A DNA stretch of 64,000 bases from assembly GCF_048773025.1 (NCBI RefSeq), contig NC_133555.1, positions 44,099,206 to 44,163,205 of the forward strand. The letters are read 5' to 3'. A program made the position numbers and the translations under genes. Positions 1 to 12,039 of the stretch are shown piece after piece. A model generated the notes under the pieces. It was not told the DNA's origin, did no database searches, and saw only the letters and a program-made list of their open reading frames with translations. Source of the stretch: Camelus bactrianus (taxonomy: Eukaryota > Chordata > Mammalia > Artiodactyla > Camelidae). How positions within the stretch are numbered: the first letter of the stretch is position 1; each line of letters begins with the position of its first letter.

Positions 1-600
1 ACACAGGAGTGCCCTCCTTTGTGTGCTATTTTGGTCACATGTGATTAATAGCCTGTCACGCTGTCAGCAGAACCCAGACTCCATCAAATCGACACACAAG
101 ACAGCTCTGTGCACCAAAAACGGGGCTCATTTTTGTGCAAAATGTGCCAGGGGATGCACTGTGGGTGTATATATATAGAACACATACCTGCCACTAGCCT
201 CCCTTGATCCTGAAATACTGCTGAAATTCCTCTCCTTACACACGCTCCCAAAGTGTGTGTCTGTTTTTTTTTTTCCCCATTTCATTCAGCAAGCAGCTGT
301 GAAAGCTATTACACTGCCTACATAGCAACAGAAAAGGATCTGGTAAGTGTTTAATGAGGGGGAGGTGTGATGAAAGAGATAGGGCAGTTAAACTGGGTAA
401 TTTAGGAAAGAATGAGATAAGATAATGAATGCCGTTGCCATGGAAACTAGGTCATAGTCTATAATCTAATACTGCTCTATCTATAACATTCTACATTCTG
501 AGAAATGGGCAAATCTTGTTTTTTTTTTTTCACTCATGAATGTCATCTTTATAGAGATATTAACAGTCCAGTCAAGGTACTTCAATTCCCCACCCATTAG
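1..600. other. Unique non-coding block, candidate conserved element
   Basis: No repeat family is recognised and no reading frame is convincing. The block is mixed in composition, has two short T-tracts (near 267 and 520), and contains an RFX-like X-box. It reads like non-repetitive regulatory DNA, but conservation is not visible from one genome. Confidence 0.25.
434..447. promoter_or_regulatory. RFX X-box-like site
   Basis: The sequence GTTGCCATGGAAAC matches the palindromic RFX-family X-box (GTTGCCATGGCAAC) at 13 of 14 positions. RFX factors bind such sites in ciliary, neuronal and MHC class II control regions. A single motif match in 64 kb can be chance, so this is only a candidate. Confidence 0.3.
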
Positions 601-1542
601 TGAAGCATTCTTCTAGAATAGAAGAATGCCCATACCCACTGTGAATCCTGAAAGGCCTCTATTTGTTTTCCTTATTAAATTGGCTGTCACTTATCTCTTC
701 ACCTCCTATAAACATCCTATCTTCCAAGCCTTGCTCTTTAATAGTATATGCACACAAGAAAACCCAATAAATTCATACTTTTCTGTAAAGTTTGGCCACG
801 TAGCCAAATGTGCCCCAACTTTCTATATCAAAAGAGCCCTTCCAATAATCATCCCTGGAAGCTTCCTGGGCTGGCTGATTCGTCGGGGCGAATTTAGGGC
901 ATAGAATTTAAGGTAACTTTAAAACACATATTACAACACTAAAACAGAAGTAAAAATAAAAATTCAAGACTCAAAAATATAAATCTAAATGAAAGATGAG
1001 CATAAGAGAGAGGGTGGGTGCAATACGTATTTGTAGCCCTTAACGTCCTAGTTGTGCTAGGTGAACCAACAATCTGATGGCACTTCTTGGTGATCAAAGC
1101 AAAAAGGAAAGCATGAAGAAAAATGAGTAAATGAATAAAATACAGCATCCTTCCAAAAAAAAAAAAAAAAAAGCCAAGCTTTTCTTAAAACTCAGCACTG
1201 ATGGAAATTTCTCACTTGGAGGTTCACGTACAGACCACTGAGAGGTACTGTAGATAGTAACCAAACTGCAAATTCAGTGATGGGTCTCATTAGGACCTTC
1301 AAGCATGAAACTAAAGAGCAATTCTCTGAAAGCAGTCTGGTAGGACAGGGAGAGAAAGGCAATGAAGGGGGAGGGGAGAGAGTAACATAGAGGATCTACA
1401 GAGCATGCAGACTTGTTCTGCTTGATCCAAGAATTAAAATATGTTAAGGTGAACTCGCAAACACTCACTTCCAAATATTCTTTATTTCAACTAGCCTTTA
1501 GGCAAGAATTCAAAAGCAGACATTTAAAAAAATTCTCAGATC
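601..1542. other. Unique non-coding sequence
   Basis: No recognisable repeat and no coding signal. Open frames here are short, start at arbitrary ATGs and have no codon structure. An 18-base A-tract lies at 1155-1172. Confidence 0.4.
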
Positions 1543-1580
1543 TATTGTTGTTATTGTTGTTGTTGTTACTATTATTATTA
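1543..1580. repeat. (TTG)n/(TTA)n microsatellite
   Basis: Imperfect trinucleotide repeat of TTG changing to ATT/TTA units. It accounts for the run of leucines in an otherwise meaningless open frame ending near 1601. Confidence 0.8.
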
Positions 1581-1796
1581 CAGTTGGACAACTTTTTATG
1601 AAAATGGAGGAGTGAGATCAATACTCTCCAACCTACTCCCAGATGATGGTGTTATTGCAAGGGATTGTTATAATGGAACAAACTCTGAAGACAGTCCTAA
1701 AAAGTTCATGGTGAAACTGTGTCATCCTGGAGCCCTCGGTCCTATTTATACTCTATCAAAGGCAGAGATCAATAATGCTCATCCAATCTTCATGGA

Positions 1797-2090
1797 CTGC
1801 TCCCAATTTTCCAGTCTCCTCTGCAGTTAGGTCCGGACAACATGGCTAAGTTTTCTCCAGTGGGATGTGGGCAAAAAATGACTTTTTTTATTTTTTAAAA
1901 GTCTAAACCCTTCAACTTGCTTTCTTCCCTTGCTATGGCAACCTTGGAGGCCATATGTTTCAGATGGCATGGCTACAGCTAGCTGTGCCATGACAGAAAA
2001 ACAGACTTTAATCTTGCTAAGCCACTGAGACTTCAGAGTCTACCTGAACATCAATTACCTGGATGACTGGCTAACAAACTGCCTTCACTA
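1797..2090 (+). mobile_element. MaLR-like LTR fossil
   Basis: The order of blocks matches a mammalian-wide LTR that I relate to the MaLR/MLT1 group: a cytosine-rich CAG-TTAGG start, a block like CAACCTTGGAGGCCATATGT, and the terminal 'aagccactgagacttcagag' wording. Two other copies of the same family lie at 45790-46090 (opposite strand) and 52790-53200. It is a broken, heavily diverged solo LTR, probably dating from early placental evolution. The family name is tentative. Confidence 0.45.
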
Positions 2091-2689
2091 TACTATTTGT
2101 CATTGTTTACATCAAGTTTTATTAATTTTATTACAGACGTTATATATATTTTGGTTTAAATATTCTTTGTAAAAATGTAGACTTAAATCTTCACAAGTTT
2201 TAATGACTGTACAATCTTTGGACATAATTCTCTTTCTCTCTCCACCTACCCATGCCCTCTTTACATAGAAAGATAAAAATATAATTAGAAAGAAAGAGAT
2301 AAACGGTGGAGGGCAGATATAGATAAACAGACAGAGGCACAGAGAGATACAATGCTTAGATAAGCTTCTGTAAGTTTCGGGTGGGCATGGTTTTCTCATT
2401 TGCTTTGAGCAGTGATCATGTAAAGGCCACCCCTGTTATTTATAAATGTTGGCACTGAGGACTGAGAAATAGACTGAGATTAGCACTTAGAAAGTCGTAG
2501 GAACGTGTTTTTAACTCAAATAGTTCTATCCCAGAGTCTGCCATCTGAATCTCCTCTCTCTCTACTGCCTTGAGTTAATTGATTATCTTTCCTTCACTCA
2601 GTCAGCTTTTCCAAAAACCGATCGTTGCTTAACTAATAAGATTAGTGAGAGGTCAGAGTTGTTTCTTTTCTGTTTCCTAACAACTTGCA
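2091..2689. other. Unique AT-rich non-coding sequence
   Basis: No repeat or coding signal recognised. It contains purine-rich stretches around 2280-2350 but no simple repeat. Confidence 0.4.
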
Positions 2690-2862
2690 TTTCCTTTTCT
2701 ATAGACTGCCTGTTTCCTTTAAGGATATTTATCTAGTTCTCAATTTGTAAGAGCTTTTTACACATTAAAGATATGAACCTTCTACCCGACATATTTGTTC
2801 AAAAATATCTCCCCAGTTTTCTTTTAATTTAATTTAAATTGACCTTATTTTATTTCTTTTTT
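2690..2862 (-). mobile_element. L1 fragment, antisense
   Basis: The wording 'aatttgtaagagctttttac' followed by 'attaaagatatgaacctt' is the antisense of a well-known L1 ORF2 3' region. It is a short truncated scrap without L1 ends. Confidence 0.6.
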
Positions 2863-5729
2863 CATCCAGGCTCCCAGAGTAATTTTTTCACATTTAGAGT
2901 CTCATGCTGGCTACCTCTCTGGGCTGCCTGAACCTCACCGAATACCCGCCTCCAAATACTGCCCTCAGCTGTTCCAGCTGGGCTACCTAATTTGTCTGAG
3001 ATGGGGACGCTAAAAGGCCTCCCTCAGCACAACGTTTCAGCCAACTGTCAGGTCCTAGTGACTGGGCTGGATCTGTTTCTAGAAAGAGTGGCAGAGATTA
3101 TGTCCTGCCAAAGAGAAGAGGTGAAATCTGAGCTTTCTGAAGTCTGCTACCAAAAATGTGCTGTTTTGGAATCCACTCTTCCATGGACGAACTCCCTCTC
3201 TTTCCTGTAGAGGAAGTCCAGTTATCCATGAGAGTGGACAGACCAGGAGCCAGACCACACCTGCTCCCCACTCATTTACTCAAAAATAGATCCAAAAGAA
3301 CTGTATGATTTTTTTTTTCTCCAGCAAGGAATAAAAATATGTCTCTTTTAAAGAAAGAATATTTTAATGCAGCCCTGGGATATTTACAAGGATTTTTGAA
3401 AGCAAGTTGAATTCACTACACTCATTAGGAAGCATTGCTGTATCTTAGGCTTCCTCTCTTCCAATTTTTAATGGCCTGCAAGTTGAGCTCACTTGTTCAA
3501 CCAGCCTATAGTCGTAGGTATCAGAGAAACAATGCTTAAATACGTTTCAGATGTCAATGGGCATCTTGGGAGGGACCATCGTGAGTAAAGAGCCATCTTC
3601 ACACACCTGTGGCCTCCTGAGGGCAGCTGCTTCCAGGGGATCTACTGTGACCTTGTTGCCAGGTGGCCTGACAATCTAGGAGAGAACCCACGTTGGCACT
3701 TGTCCATCTCACCTGCATCATGCTGTTGGCAGCCTGAGGGTGTTATCATCCTGCTATGGCCCAGTTCCAAAAGGCCCCTAAGTACTCTATCAAGAACTGC
3801 TTTACATACCAGCCTCTTCTTAATTTTTTTTTAAGGCCTATGCAGTATAGTCTATGAAAACCAAGAAATACAATAAAGACTGAATGAGGCACAGGTATTC
3901 CAAGCAGATCTCATCAAAGCACACTAAACCCATGTATCAAAGAGTTTAGATGCATTATTTTCTCTTTCATCAGGTTTTGATGCCCCCCCCACCCCCACCC
4001 CTGCTACACACATATTCACAAAATAGGAAGAACTGGGAAGTCAGTTGTTCATTCCCTAATGCTGCCTGGTTAGCAGGCCTTGGAGGAAGCAGGGATTATG
4101 TTTCTCCAGGGAAGAAGCCAGAGAGACACTTCCTTTTGTGCTTTCCCCAGTGAGGTCATGAGCACAGCAACACCACACATCAAAAGTGCAGAAGGTGACA
4201 TCACCAAAGGTTTCACACAAAGCCTGATTTGGTCCCTGTGTTTGTGTCCTCATCCCTCTTCTGAAGCCACCCTGAGCCCATTTAGAGCAGGTTTCAAAGC
4301 TTTGTAAGAAATTCTCATATGGGTATTTTGCACAGATGTTTCCCCAGGGGAAAGCTTCCATATCAGAAGACTCAAATACTTCAACCTCCATGTCCCTCCA
4401 ACAGAGATGTTTCTGATGGTCACGTCAATAACAAACCCGTCAATCCCTTCACGGACCCCACGTCTCCATCTTGGCTAAGGGGACAAGATAGGGCAAACTT
4501 AGGTAGGTCAAGTAAAAGTGTAACTAGAATACAAGTTACTAGAATGGTTATTGGAAAGCTTTACTGCCTCTCTGGTCTTGGAATGCTGAGACTTTTTTTT
4601 TTCAGACAGGGAACAGGATAGTGAGGATTATGATCTAGACTCTCTCCATCTTTAAAGCCCATCACTTAAAACTACCTCTAAAAAGAAACCTCTGTGAATA
4701 AAATCTTTTGTCACTACAGTCACTAATATTCCTTATTTCAGGCATGAATGAGATCAAGAAAACAGATAAAGCCAGAACTTGGTAGTTTCTTCTTTGTAGT
4801 TACTATGATCAGCGGTAGAATAAGCAACGAGTGAGCTCAGAAAGTAGCATGAATGCAGAAAAATATAAATAGGCAAAGTCATTTCCAACCAAGGAAAACT
4901 CGGGCAGCAATCCCCCAATGTTGGGCAACTCCAGGGTTCCAGGATGTGCCAAGGAGCAGATTGACGGCTTGCCTTTGGGAGGCATTCTTCCTGTTTGAGA
5001 AGGAGCTGTAGGATAATCATCATACAGCTCTTTGGAACGTCAGATAGGGTCTATCTATAGCTTAGTTGTGTTTTATTTACACAGCTCCTCAGTGAAGGTT
5101 AACAAGAAGGTATAAAATGATACTGTGCATAGCCCTATGCCCCTCAGTATTCAGGAAATCAAAGCGCTGAATGTTAGAAGAGCTGTAGAAAGAAAATGAG
5201 AGGTATTCAGAACAGGCTGGGTTCAAACTCCAACACTCACACTTTGCCCTTTCCAGTAATTCCTTTCAGGTCAAATTTGAATCAAAGAAAGTGGTGCACT
5301 TAAAAGTTCATTGAATGATTTTGAGTGATCAGTGTTTCCAGAATGACCCAACAAAATGCCAGCACTCTGTCAAGCTACAATGTTACTTGCCATCTCCCCA
5401 GATTGTCTCAAGAAAGAAGTCAGAAAATATAGGTTGAGTTTACATCAAAGGAAGTTGGCATCATGATAATTCATCACACACATGAAAAAAAAAAAACAAC
5501 TATTTGAGAAATCCAGAAAGAGTATGCTAGATGTGAAAAGGAGAAATACAAAGTTTAGAAACTTATTTGCCACTGTTTCAACATTTAGGATAGTATACTT
5601 CTTAATAGACGAAAGAAGTGAGACCTAGAAAAGAGAGGTCGTGTAGTCAGGGATACAGAATTAAGCCCTTGGAAATCCAGAACACAAATTGGAAAGAAAT
5701 GAATAAAGCTGATTTAAAAAAAAAAACAC
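2863..5729. other. Unique non-coding sequence
   Basis: No gene or repeat family recognised across nearly 2.9 kb except a short C-rich tract at 3983-4000. Open frames of 60-110 codons occur in several overlapping frames on both strands around 3.9-4.6 kb. That pattern is expected from moderate GC content rather than coding. No start context, splice pattern or known domain supports any of them. Confidence 0.4.
3983..4000. repeat. C-rich low-complexity tract
   Basis: A run of C8 followed by further CCCCC units separated by A. Low-complexity sequence only. Confidence 0.75.
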
Positions 5730-6430
5730 CCATTCAGCAGAATGACTAAAATAAAAAAGAGAACCATTAGCAAGTAAGGGTAACAATGTGGAAAAATCGG
5801 AACTCTTGTAACATATGGTGCTTGTGGGAGTGTAAATTGGTAGAAACATTTGGAAAACTGCCTCATGATATCTCCTAAAGTTGTACACCTGCCTATTCTA
5901 TGACCCAGCAATTTCACTCTTAGGAAAGTATGCAAAAGAAATGCATAAACATGCTCACGAAAAGACATGTACTAGAAGGTACATAACAGCAATCTTCACA
6001 ATAGCCCAAAACTGGAAACACTCTGAAGTCTATTAAAGGAAGGTTAATAAATTGTAATATAGTTAGTTATACAATGGAATACTGTGCAGTAACAATAATA
6101 AGCACCCACACATTGCAACACAGATGAAACTCACTTATATATTGCTGAGTAAACACAAGTGTGAAATAAAATACAGTGCAATTCCCCTCATAGAAAGTTC
6201 ACACTCAGATATAACTAATCTATGGTGTTAGAAGTAGGGGACAGTTCTGGAGAGAGTAGAGAGGGGACAAAGAATCAGAAGAGAGGCTTTTGGAGAAACT
6301 GAGTCTCTTAAACTTAGTATTCATTACACAGATGTGTTCAGTTTGTAAAAATTCATCAAGCCATACACCTAAAATTTGAAAGCTTTTCTGTATATATGCA
6401 ACACTTCAATTAGATGTTGTTATTAAAAAT
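5730..6430 (+). mobile_element. L1 3' end (L1M type)
   Basis: Sense-strand end of L1 ORF2 and 3' UTR. Landmarks are 'cagaatgactaaaata' near the start, 'gacccagcaatttcactctt' near 5903, 'aatagcccaaaactggaaac' near 6001 and 'acaatggaatactgtgcag' near 6071, followed by a degraded UTR ending in 'caacacttcaatt'. It is 5'-truncated and well diverged, so not a recent insertion. Confidence 0.85.
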
Positions 6431-6439
6431 TGATTATAG

Positions 6440-7290
6440 AGATGGTGATATAGAAGAAATCAATGGTACAGCAAGAATTCAATAATTGAAAAGAAAAATT
6501 TCTAGACATAAAGAATTGAATTTGCAGATGAAAAGGGCAGTAACCTTCCCTTCCCTCAAAAAAAATAGATAAATAAGTAACAATGAACACGAGAATCAAA
6601 TCCTACCAAAATCACTGAAATTCAAGGTTAAAGAACCACGTTGGGGAGTTCAGCTTCTGGTGATGGTGGACTGTAATCCAGAATAACCCTTCCACTGACA
6701 ATGACTAATGGAAAAGCTGGATAAAATACTTCTTAAAAGTATGCTGGAAGGCAATGAAAAGGTAGTAGGGTAGAAAAAGAATTACTGTCACAAAAGCTGG
6801 GAAAAGTCACAGACACAAGAAGGTAAGCCCTCCAGGAGAAGCCACTTGTATTGAGATGATTTTGCAAATCTGAAGAAGGGAGCAGGGGATGCTGGCAATA
6901 TCCTATTTCTTGACCTGGCTGAGGGCTACGTAAGCACTCATTTTGTGTGCTGTAGATTTCTCCATACATGAGTTGTAGTTTAAAACACAATAGCTAAAAA
7001 GGAAATATCACACCAGCACTCCAGTAGAAAAATAAAAGTTGCTCTCAGATTTATGCAAAGCAATACCATCAGAAAACAGGAGATAAGTGATTCCAATGTT
7101 CTGAGGGAAAAATACTCCACAAGTATTCCTTCAAATAGAAAGTATAAAAGCAACAAATAGACATTCTCTAGTATGTAATAACTTAGAAAATCAAGCGCTT
7201 GTGGGACTTCCTTGTGAAAAGAACTAGAGGATAAGATTCTGATAGCAAAGAAATCTGTAAAAATATACATAGCAGGAAAGGAGAAACATA
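6440..7290 (+). mobile_element. L1/HAL1 ORF1-like fragment with unassigned middle
   Basis: 6450-6620 contains 'gaattgaatttgcagatgaa' and 'atgaacacgagaatc...' wording like the ORF1 region of old L1M/HAL1 elements. 7040-7150 carries 'gcaataccatcagaaaacag' and 'ccaatgttctgagggaaaaa', which fit further along the same ORF1. The 6640-6990 stretch between them is not assigned and may be an insertion or a diverged part. ORF1 lying downstream of an L1 3' end (5730-6430) means two separate insertions. Confidence 0.45.
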
Positions 7291-8150
7291 CAGCAAGGAC
7301 ATGGGTAGTCAGCATCAAGTTCATTTACATAGAAAACTTAGTCTAAGCAACTGTGAGAATTATGACATCACTGGTTTCTTTAATTTCACTACAAATTTAT
7401 CTCTGCAAATTAAAAAAGGATTATGTATAATACTTTCTGAACCCAAATCTTTATTTTCTGTCTGTCTTCTCTATCTCGCCTCCTATCTACAAATATTTTA
7501 ATAAAGGGATATATGAAACTGAGTTTATCGAATATTAAAAACAGTTGTTTCTCAGTATTGGGGCTTTAGGTCATTTGTTCTTCTTTGCATGCCCCAATTT
7601 ACTGCATTTTTTATTTAAAAAATGAACATATGTTTATGAAAAATAATAGCTATTATTCTTTCAAAAATCAACTGGGAACAATATAAACAAAAAGTCTATA
7701 CACAAAAGTCAGGTAAGAATGTTTCCCTTAGTAACACTGAAGGAGATATTTAAACATAGTCAGTATTCAATGAACACATAATTTAGCAATCAACAAAATA
7801 ACTGACAGCCAGCATGTAAATTATTCATATTTTAATTTTTCAACTGTTTACTCTTTTCAAATATTTATTTCTCCCTTTAAAGCAAACAGATTTATTCAGG
7901 AGTCTAAAGGAAGAAAGGAAGAAAATTTTGTATCAAACTGGGTTTAAATTACATATTGAAAATTTAGGTTCAACAGAAAAGAGAAACCTCAGATAGAAAA
8001 AAGTCAAAGCTATCTTAACAGTTACAGTATTATGTACTATATTAAATTCAACTTCTATAAAGCCAATGTTTTTTACCCTAAAATTATTTCTCCCCCCTTG
8101 CAACCCCCGTATTTTCACTCCTAGCAGATATTCTTATGAAGGAAGCCAAA
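7291..8150. other. Unique AT-rich non-coding sequence
   Basis: No repeat family or coding signal recognised. Strong A/T bias, with several short T-tracts. Confidence 0.35.
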
Positions 8151-8400
8151 AACTTCTGTCACTTTTGATGCTCTTTCCTCCGCCACTCCTGACTTTCAGT
8201 CAGGGGTTGCTATCCTCAGGCCACCCCTGAAATATCAAACACAGCCTCCAATCCACACATTCCCATCATTTCCAAAGTCAAATCCTGATTACCTGGCATT
8301 CAGACCAGCTCCTTATCTAGTCTCTCTAATCTCACCACATTCATCCACTCTCCAGTTCGCTCACAGAACCTACTATGAGCAGACACTGAGTTAGGCCACA
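8150..8400 (+). mobile_element. Possible L2 fragment
   Basis: The pyrimidine-rich text with 'attacctggcattcagacc' and 'tctaatctcaccacattcat' resembles the L2 stretch just before its 3' UTR. It is highly diverged and the assignment is weak. Confidence 0.35.
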
Positions 8401-8789
8401 TGAATGACAGACCACATGAATGATGTGGGTTGAATAATCAGTTGGGTTAAAGTCCTACAAGGAGATGGGCAAGCAAGATTTGTCTACGACACCTACGCTG
8501 TTAACAGAGGGAAGCCACCAGCCCTAGAAGGGGGGCATTGTCCAGGCTGGAGAAGTTGGGAAGGCTCCCCCTAGAGGTGACATGTGGAATAAACCAGCCA
8601 GGTGCAGAAAAGGGCAGAGAGGGTGTGGGGCAAGTGGGGAAATGTCTAATTGTTCATTAATTCTGACGCATTCAAGAAGAGAAGTGGAGAGAGTCGACAG
8701 GAGACTGTGGTGGTGGCCCACTGGCCAGAACAACACATACTCCAGACTGAGGAGTACAACAGACTCCAGCCCTGACACAAGTCAATGTG

Positions 8790-8890
8790 AACATCATGGC
8801 CAGATAATCTTTCCAAAAATGTTAACTCTGATGTTCCTCATTCCCTTGCTTTAAATTTGTCAGCAGCTCTTTATGAAGTATAAGCACCTT
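8790..8890 (+). mobile_element. Possible L2 fragment
   Basis: Wording such as 'cagataatctttccaaaaat' and 'cattcccttgctttaaat' resembles the L2 segment 'gtgatctttttaaaa...ctcccctgcttaaaa'. It is in sense orientation and strongly diverged. Confidence 0.35.
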
Positions 8891-9193
8891 TGGAATAAAT
8901 GAGTTTTCTCATTTTGCAGCAGACTGGTGGACACTCCATGGTCTAAGCATGTTATTCATAATGATAATGAGGAGGAGGTGGGAAAAAATACTAAGAAAAA
9001 ATGTGAATTACCATTGTGGCTCCTTCATGTGCTATTAAACTGAAAGTCCTAATGTGTGTGTACATTTCTCTAAAAGTTGCCCTGATTAGAACAAAGATGC
9101 TTTAAAAATGTAATTATACAGCACTAGCATGTATAATTTTACATATAATACAAAGTTGTATATATATATATATGTATGGATATCTTTTGTGTA

Positions 9194-9231
<38 letters not shown>

Positions 9232-9789
9232 AAATAAGAGAAGTCTCATGTAGTCAAAAGTAGTTTATGAACATTTAGGACAGATTTAAAATTTCTCTCA
9301 AGGCCCTCATCATTTCTGAGAGAATAAGGGAATAAATGAAAGAAAACAGAATAAACTTTAAAAACTGAAATATATAGACCACTTTTTAAGACATGACACT
9401 GCATTATTTTCAATTATGAAAAATGATCAAAAGAATACTGATAAAACCTTGTATACTTACTGTAATGAACTGATAAGTATTATATAAAATCAAAACTCTG
9501 AATTTACTAAGAAAATTAAGGTCTTAGAAGTACAGAAGTGGTTAGAAACTCTTTCCTCCCTAGTAGTTAAAGAATCTCATTGTAGTTTTGTTTCTTACAT
9601 CAATTCTGGCAAAGACCCATGCTCTTTTGGGGTATCTCTGGTGTTTCATGGTGATTGCCCCTGGGGGAAAAAGAACATGGTTTAAATGTGCCCCCACCCC
9701 TTTGGAAGCATCATCCAGCCAATTCACATCAATTAGCACACTTTCTGATTTAATGGAATCAAAAGAACCAAGTTGTCATTCACTCTCCA
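8891..9789. other. Unique sequence containing a TA/TG microsatellite
   Basis: AT-rich unique DNA on either side of the microsatellite at 9158-9230. No coding or repeat family signal is seen. Confidence 0.4.
9158..9230. repeat. Compound (TA)n-(TG)n-(TA)n microsatellite
   Basis: A TA run, a short interruption, a GT run of about ten units and a second TA run. The long GT run suggests a polymorphic locus. Confidence 0.9.
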
Positions 9790-10330
9790 GTGGTCTTTCC
9801 ATTCATTCATGAACTGAAGATACAATCATGAACAGAAGACAGTCATAGAGTCCTGAGGGAGACAGACAAGAACGACAAGAGAAACTGACTGGAGCTTTAA
9901 CATCTGTACAAGGTACCGTGGGATCTGAGCTGATGCAGCCTAAGTCAGTCTGTGGATATTCTGAAAGATGTCCCAGAAAACACAGAGTCTGGGCTGAATA
10001 CTAAAGGATGAGTGAGTTTCAAGGCAGGCAAGGGCAGGAAGGGCACTCAGGTTCCTGCTCACGGGGTTGAAAGACAAAACACTCAGCTGCCTTGATCACT
10101 GGGTGCAGGAGACCAGAAGCACCTAAAAAGGCAGGTAGGATCGAACTATAAACCCCAGGAATATTCTCGGTTTTGTCTTTTGAAAAGTTCACTATGGCAA
10201 GATCGAGGAGTCAGGACAGTTAAGGATGAGACCGAAAGCAGGCGAGCAGTTAGAAGGTGTCAAGATAACCTGAGGGAGAAAGGATGAAGGCCTGAACTCT
10301 TTAAAGATAAAATGTCTGAACCTGGCCTTT
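9790..10330 (-). mobile_element. L2 3' region, antisense
   Basis: Antisense L2 3' sequence. In order it shows 'ttcattcatgaactgaagat', 'gagggagacagacaagaa', 'aggatgagtgagtttcaagg' and 'aaggtgtcaagataacctga', collinear with the reverse complement of the L2 tail. Degenerate and ancient. Confidence 0.6.
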
Positions 10331-10504
10331 ATAGATTCTTCAGTTCAACTCTTCCTCCGCAGGGTTTGTTGATGCAAATGGAAAACATCAGAAGTGATTA
10401 AAGTCAGATCATCTGACTCTGAATTTCAATTCTCTAATTCTGGGTAAGACCTCTTCTTAGACCAGGAGCACTAGAGGGGCAGTGAGGGAGGGTTTTGTTA
10501 GTGT

Positions 10505-10615
10505 CAGTGACACTGGAAAACAACACAGGGGTTGCTGATCTATTTTAAGTCAATGACCTCTACAATCTGATGAAAGCTACAGGTCTTTTCAGTCAAAAAT
10601 ACGCAATTTTTAGAC
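10505..10615 (+). mobile_element. Possible hAT-Charlie non-autonomous element
   Basis: The phrase 'aatctgatgaaagctacagg' followed by 'tcttttcagtcaaaaatacg' resembles a mammalian-wide hAT-type MER element. Terminal inverted repeats are not clear, so this is tentative. Confidence 0.3.
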
Positions 10616-12039
10616 GCCCAAGGTGTATCCAAGAGTGACCAAGACTCTGGCTTTTAAGTTTAACAAGAAGATTTGTTGGATATTCTAGGAATGAGTATTT
10701 CAAGCGCGTCTAAAGATACAGGGTTTCCCCAGTAAAGAATCACAGACTTAGATGTACTTAAAAATGACTAAGTTTTTTCTTTGAAATACAGATGCCTGTT
10801 TTTAATTATTAATTAAACTTTAGTTATGTTGCTTTATTAATAAACCATATGTTCTAAAGTTCTCAAAATTGAAACTACCTAAATTATTATTATTCAGTGG
10901 GAATAATAATTATTATTCGTGGTATAGGGTTCAGCGTGGCACGGGATTATACAGAGAATGACTTCCTAATCACAAAGTCAGACTCCATGTTAATGAAGCC
11001 ATAAGAAAAAGCTCCCTTATCAAGTCAAGAGTAACTGGTCAGAATGTGGCAGTGGCTGCCTCTCTCCTGGTTCAAAGATGAATTCTGACCCAACCTCTAT
11101 GATTAGCTGTAACACTGAGGGTTTTTCAAGTCACCGGGAAGTTGCACTGATACTTTCCCTGAATTTAGAGGTTTATGTTCCAATGCAAGTCTCTGTGGAC
11201 CAATATAACAGGGAGACAAGAGATGGGGTAATAATTGCAAGTTTTGCTTCATGTCCCCTACTGTGTTTGTGTTCACACATTATTACACACTTCATGAGTG
11301 TCTGCTGTAGGTGGAACAGTATGGTAGACACAAAGGCTACAGCAATACGAAGTCCTACATGGATGAAGAAATGTCTCCTGCACATGCTCTTCTTGGAAAT
11401 GAGGATGTGTCAGGGTAAGCTGGAAACTTGGAAACTGAGGGGCTGGCTCTCCAAACCAAAATGATCAAGTGCCAAATATTTACTTCCAAGGCAATGTTGA
11501 AGAAGGGAAAGAATTTTGCCTTGAGGAGACAGCGTTGCGGACAGGAAAGAGAAACCATGTTAAGGCACAAATTTGCCTACATGTGATAACAAAAATTATA
11601 GACGCTTAAACTAGAGAGAAATTATTTCTATTTTATACAAAGTCCAAGCTGATAGTAAATTTCTGTTTTTGCAAATTCATCTGTGACCCAGGCTCCTACT
11701 GTCTTGTTGCTCTGCATCCCTGGCATATTTTGTCCACGTGATAAAAAAAATGGCTCACTGTAGACCCACACTCTAAGCAGCAGAAAGAAAGAAGAAAGAA
11801 AAGGGAATGTACCACCTGCGAGGTCGTATCTCAGAAATTGCACACAAACCTAATATCCCATTATCCAGAACTTAATCACATGGGCAGACCTAGATGCAAG
11901 GGAAGTGCAGAAATGTACCCAATCAAAAATGACTGTGGAAGAAGGGAAGAAATAAAGATGCTCACTTGTCTTTTCTTTTAACTCAGCCCCCACATCTGGT
12001 GAGGGGACAGCTGTACTCAATTGGAGATTAAGTCACTAA
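10616..12039. other. Unique non-coding sequence
   Basis: No recognised repeat. A 128-codon frame at 11078-11464 has a competing antisense frame, no recognisable domain and composition like the surroundings, so I do not call it a gene. Confidence 0.4.

Noticed and set aside
11078-11464. 128-codon open frame as a gene
   Set aside because: Overlapped by an antisense frame, no known domain, cysteine and methionine use is random, no splice or promoter context.
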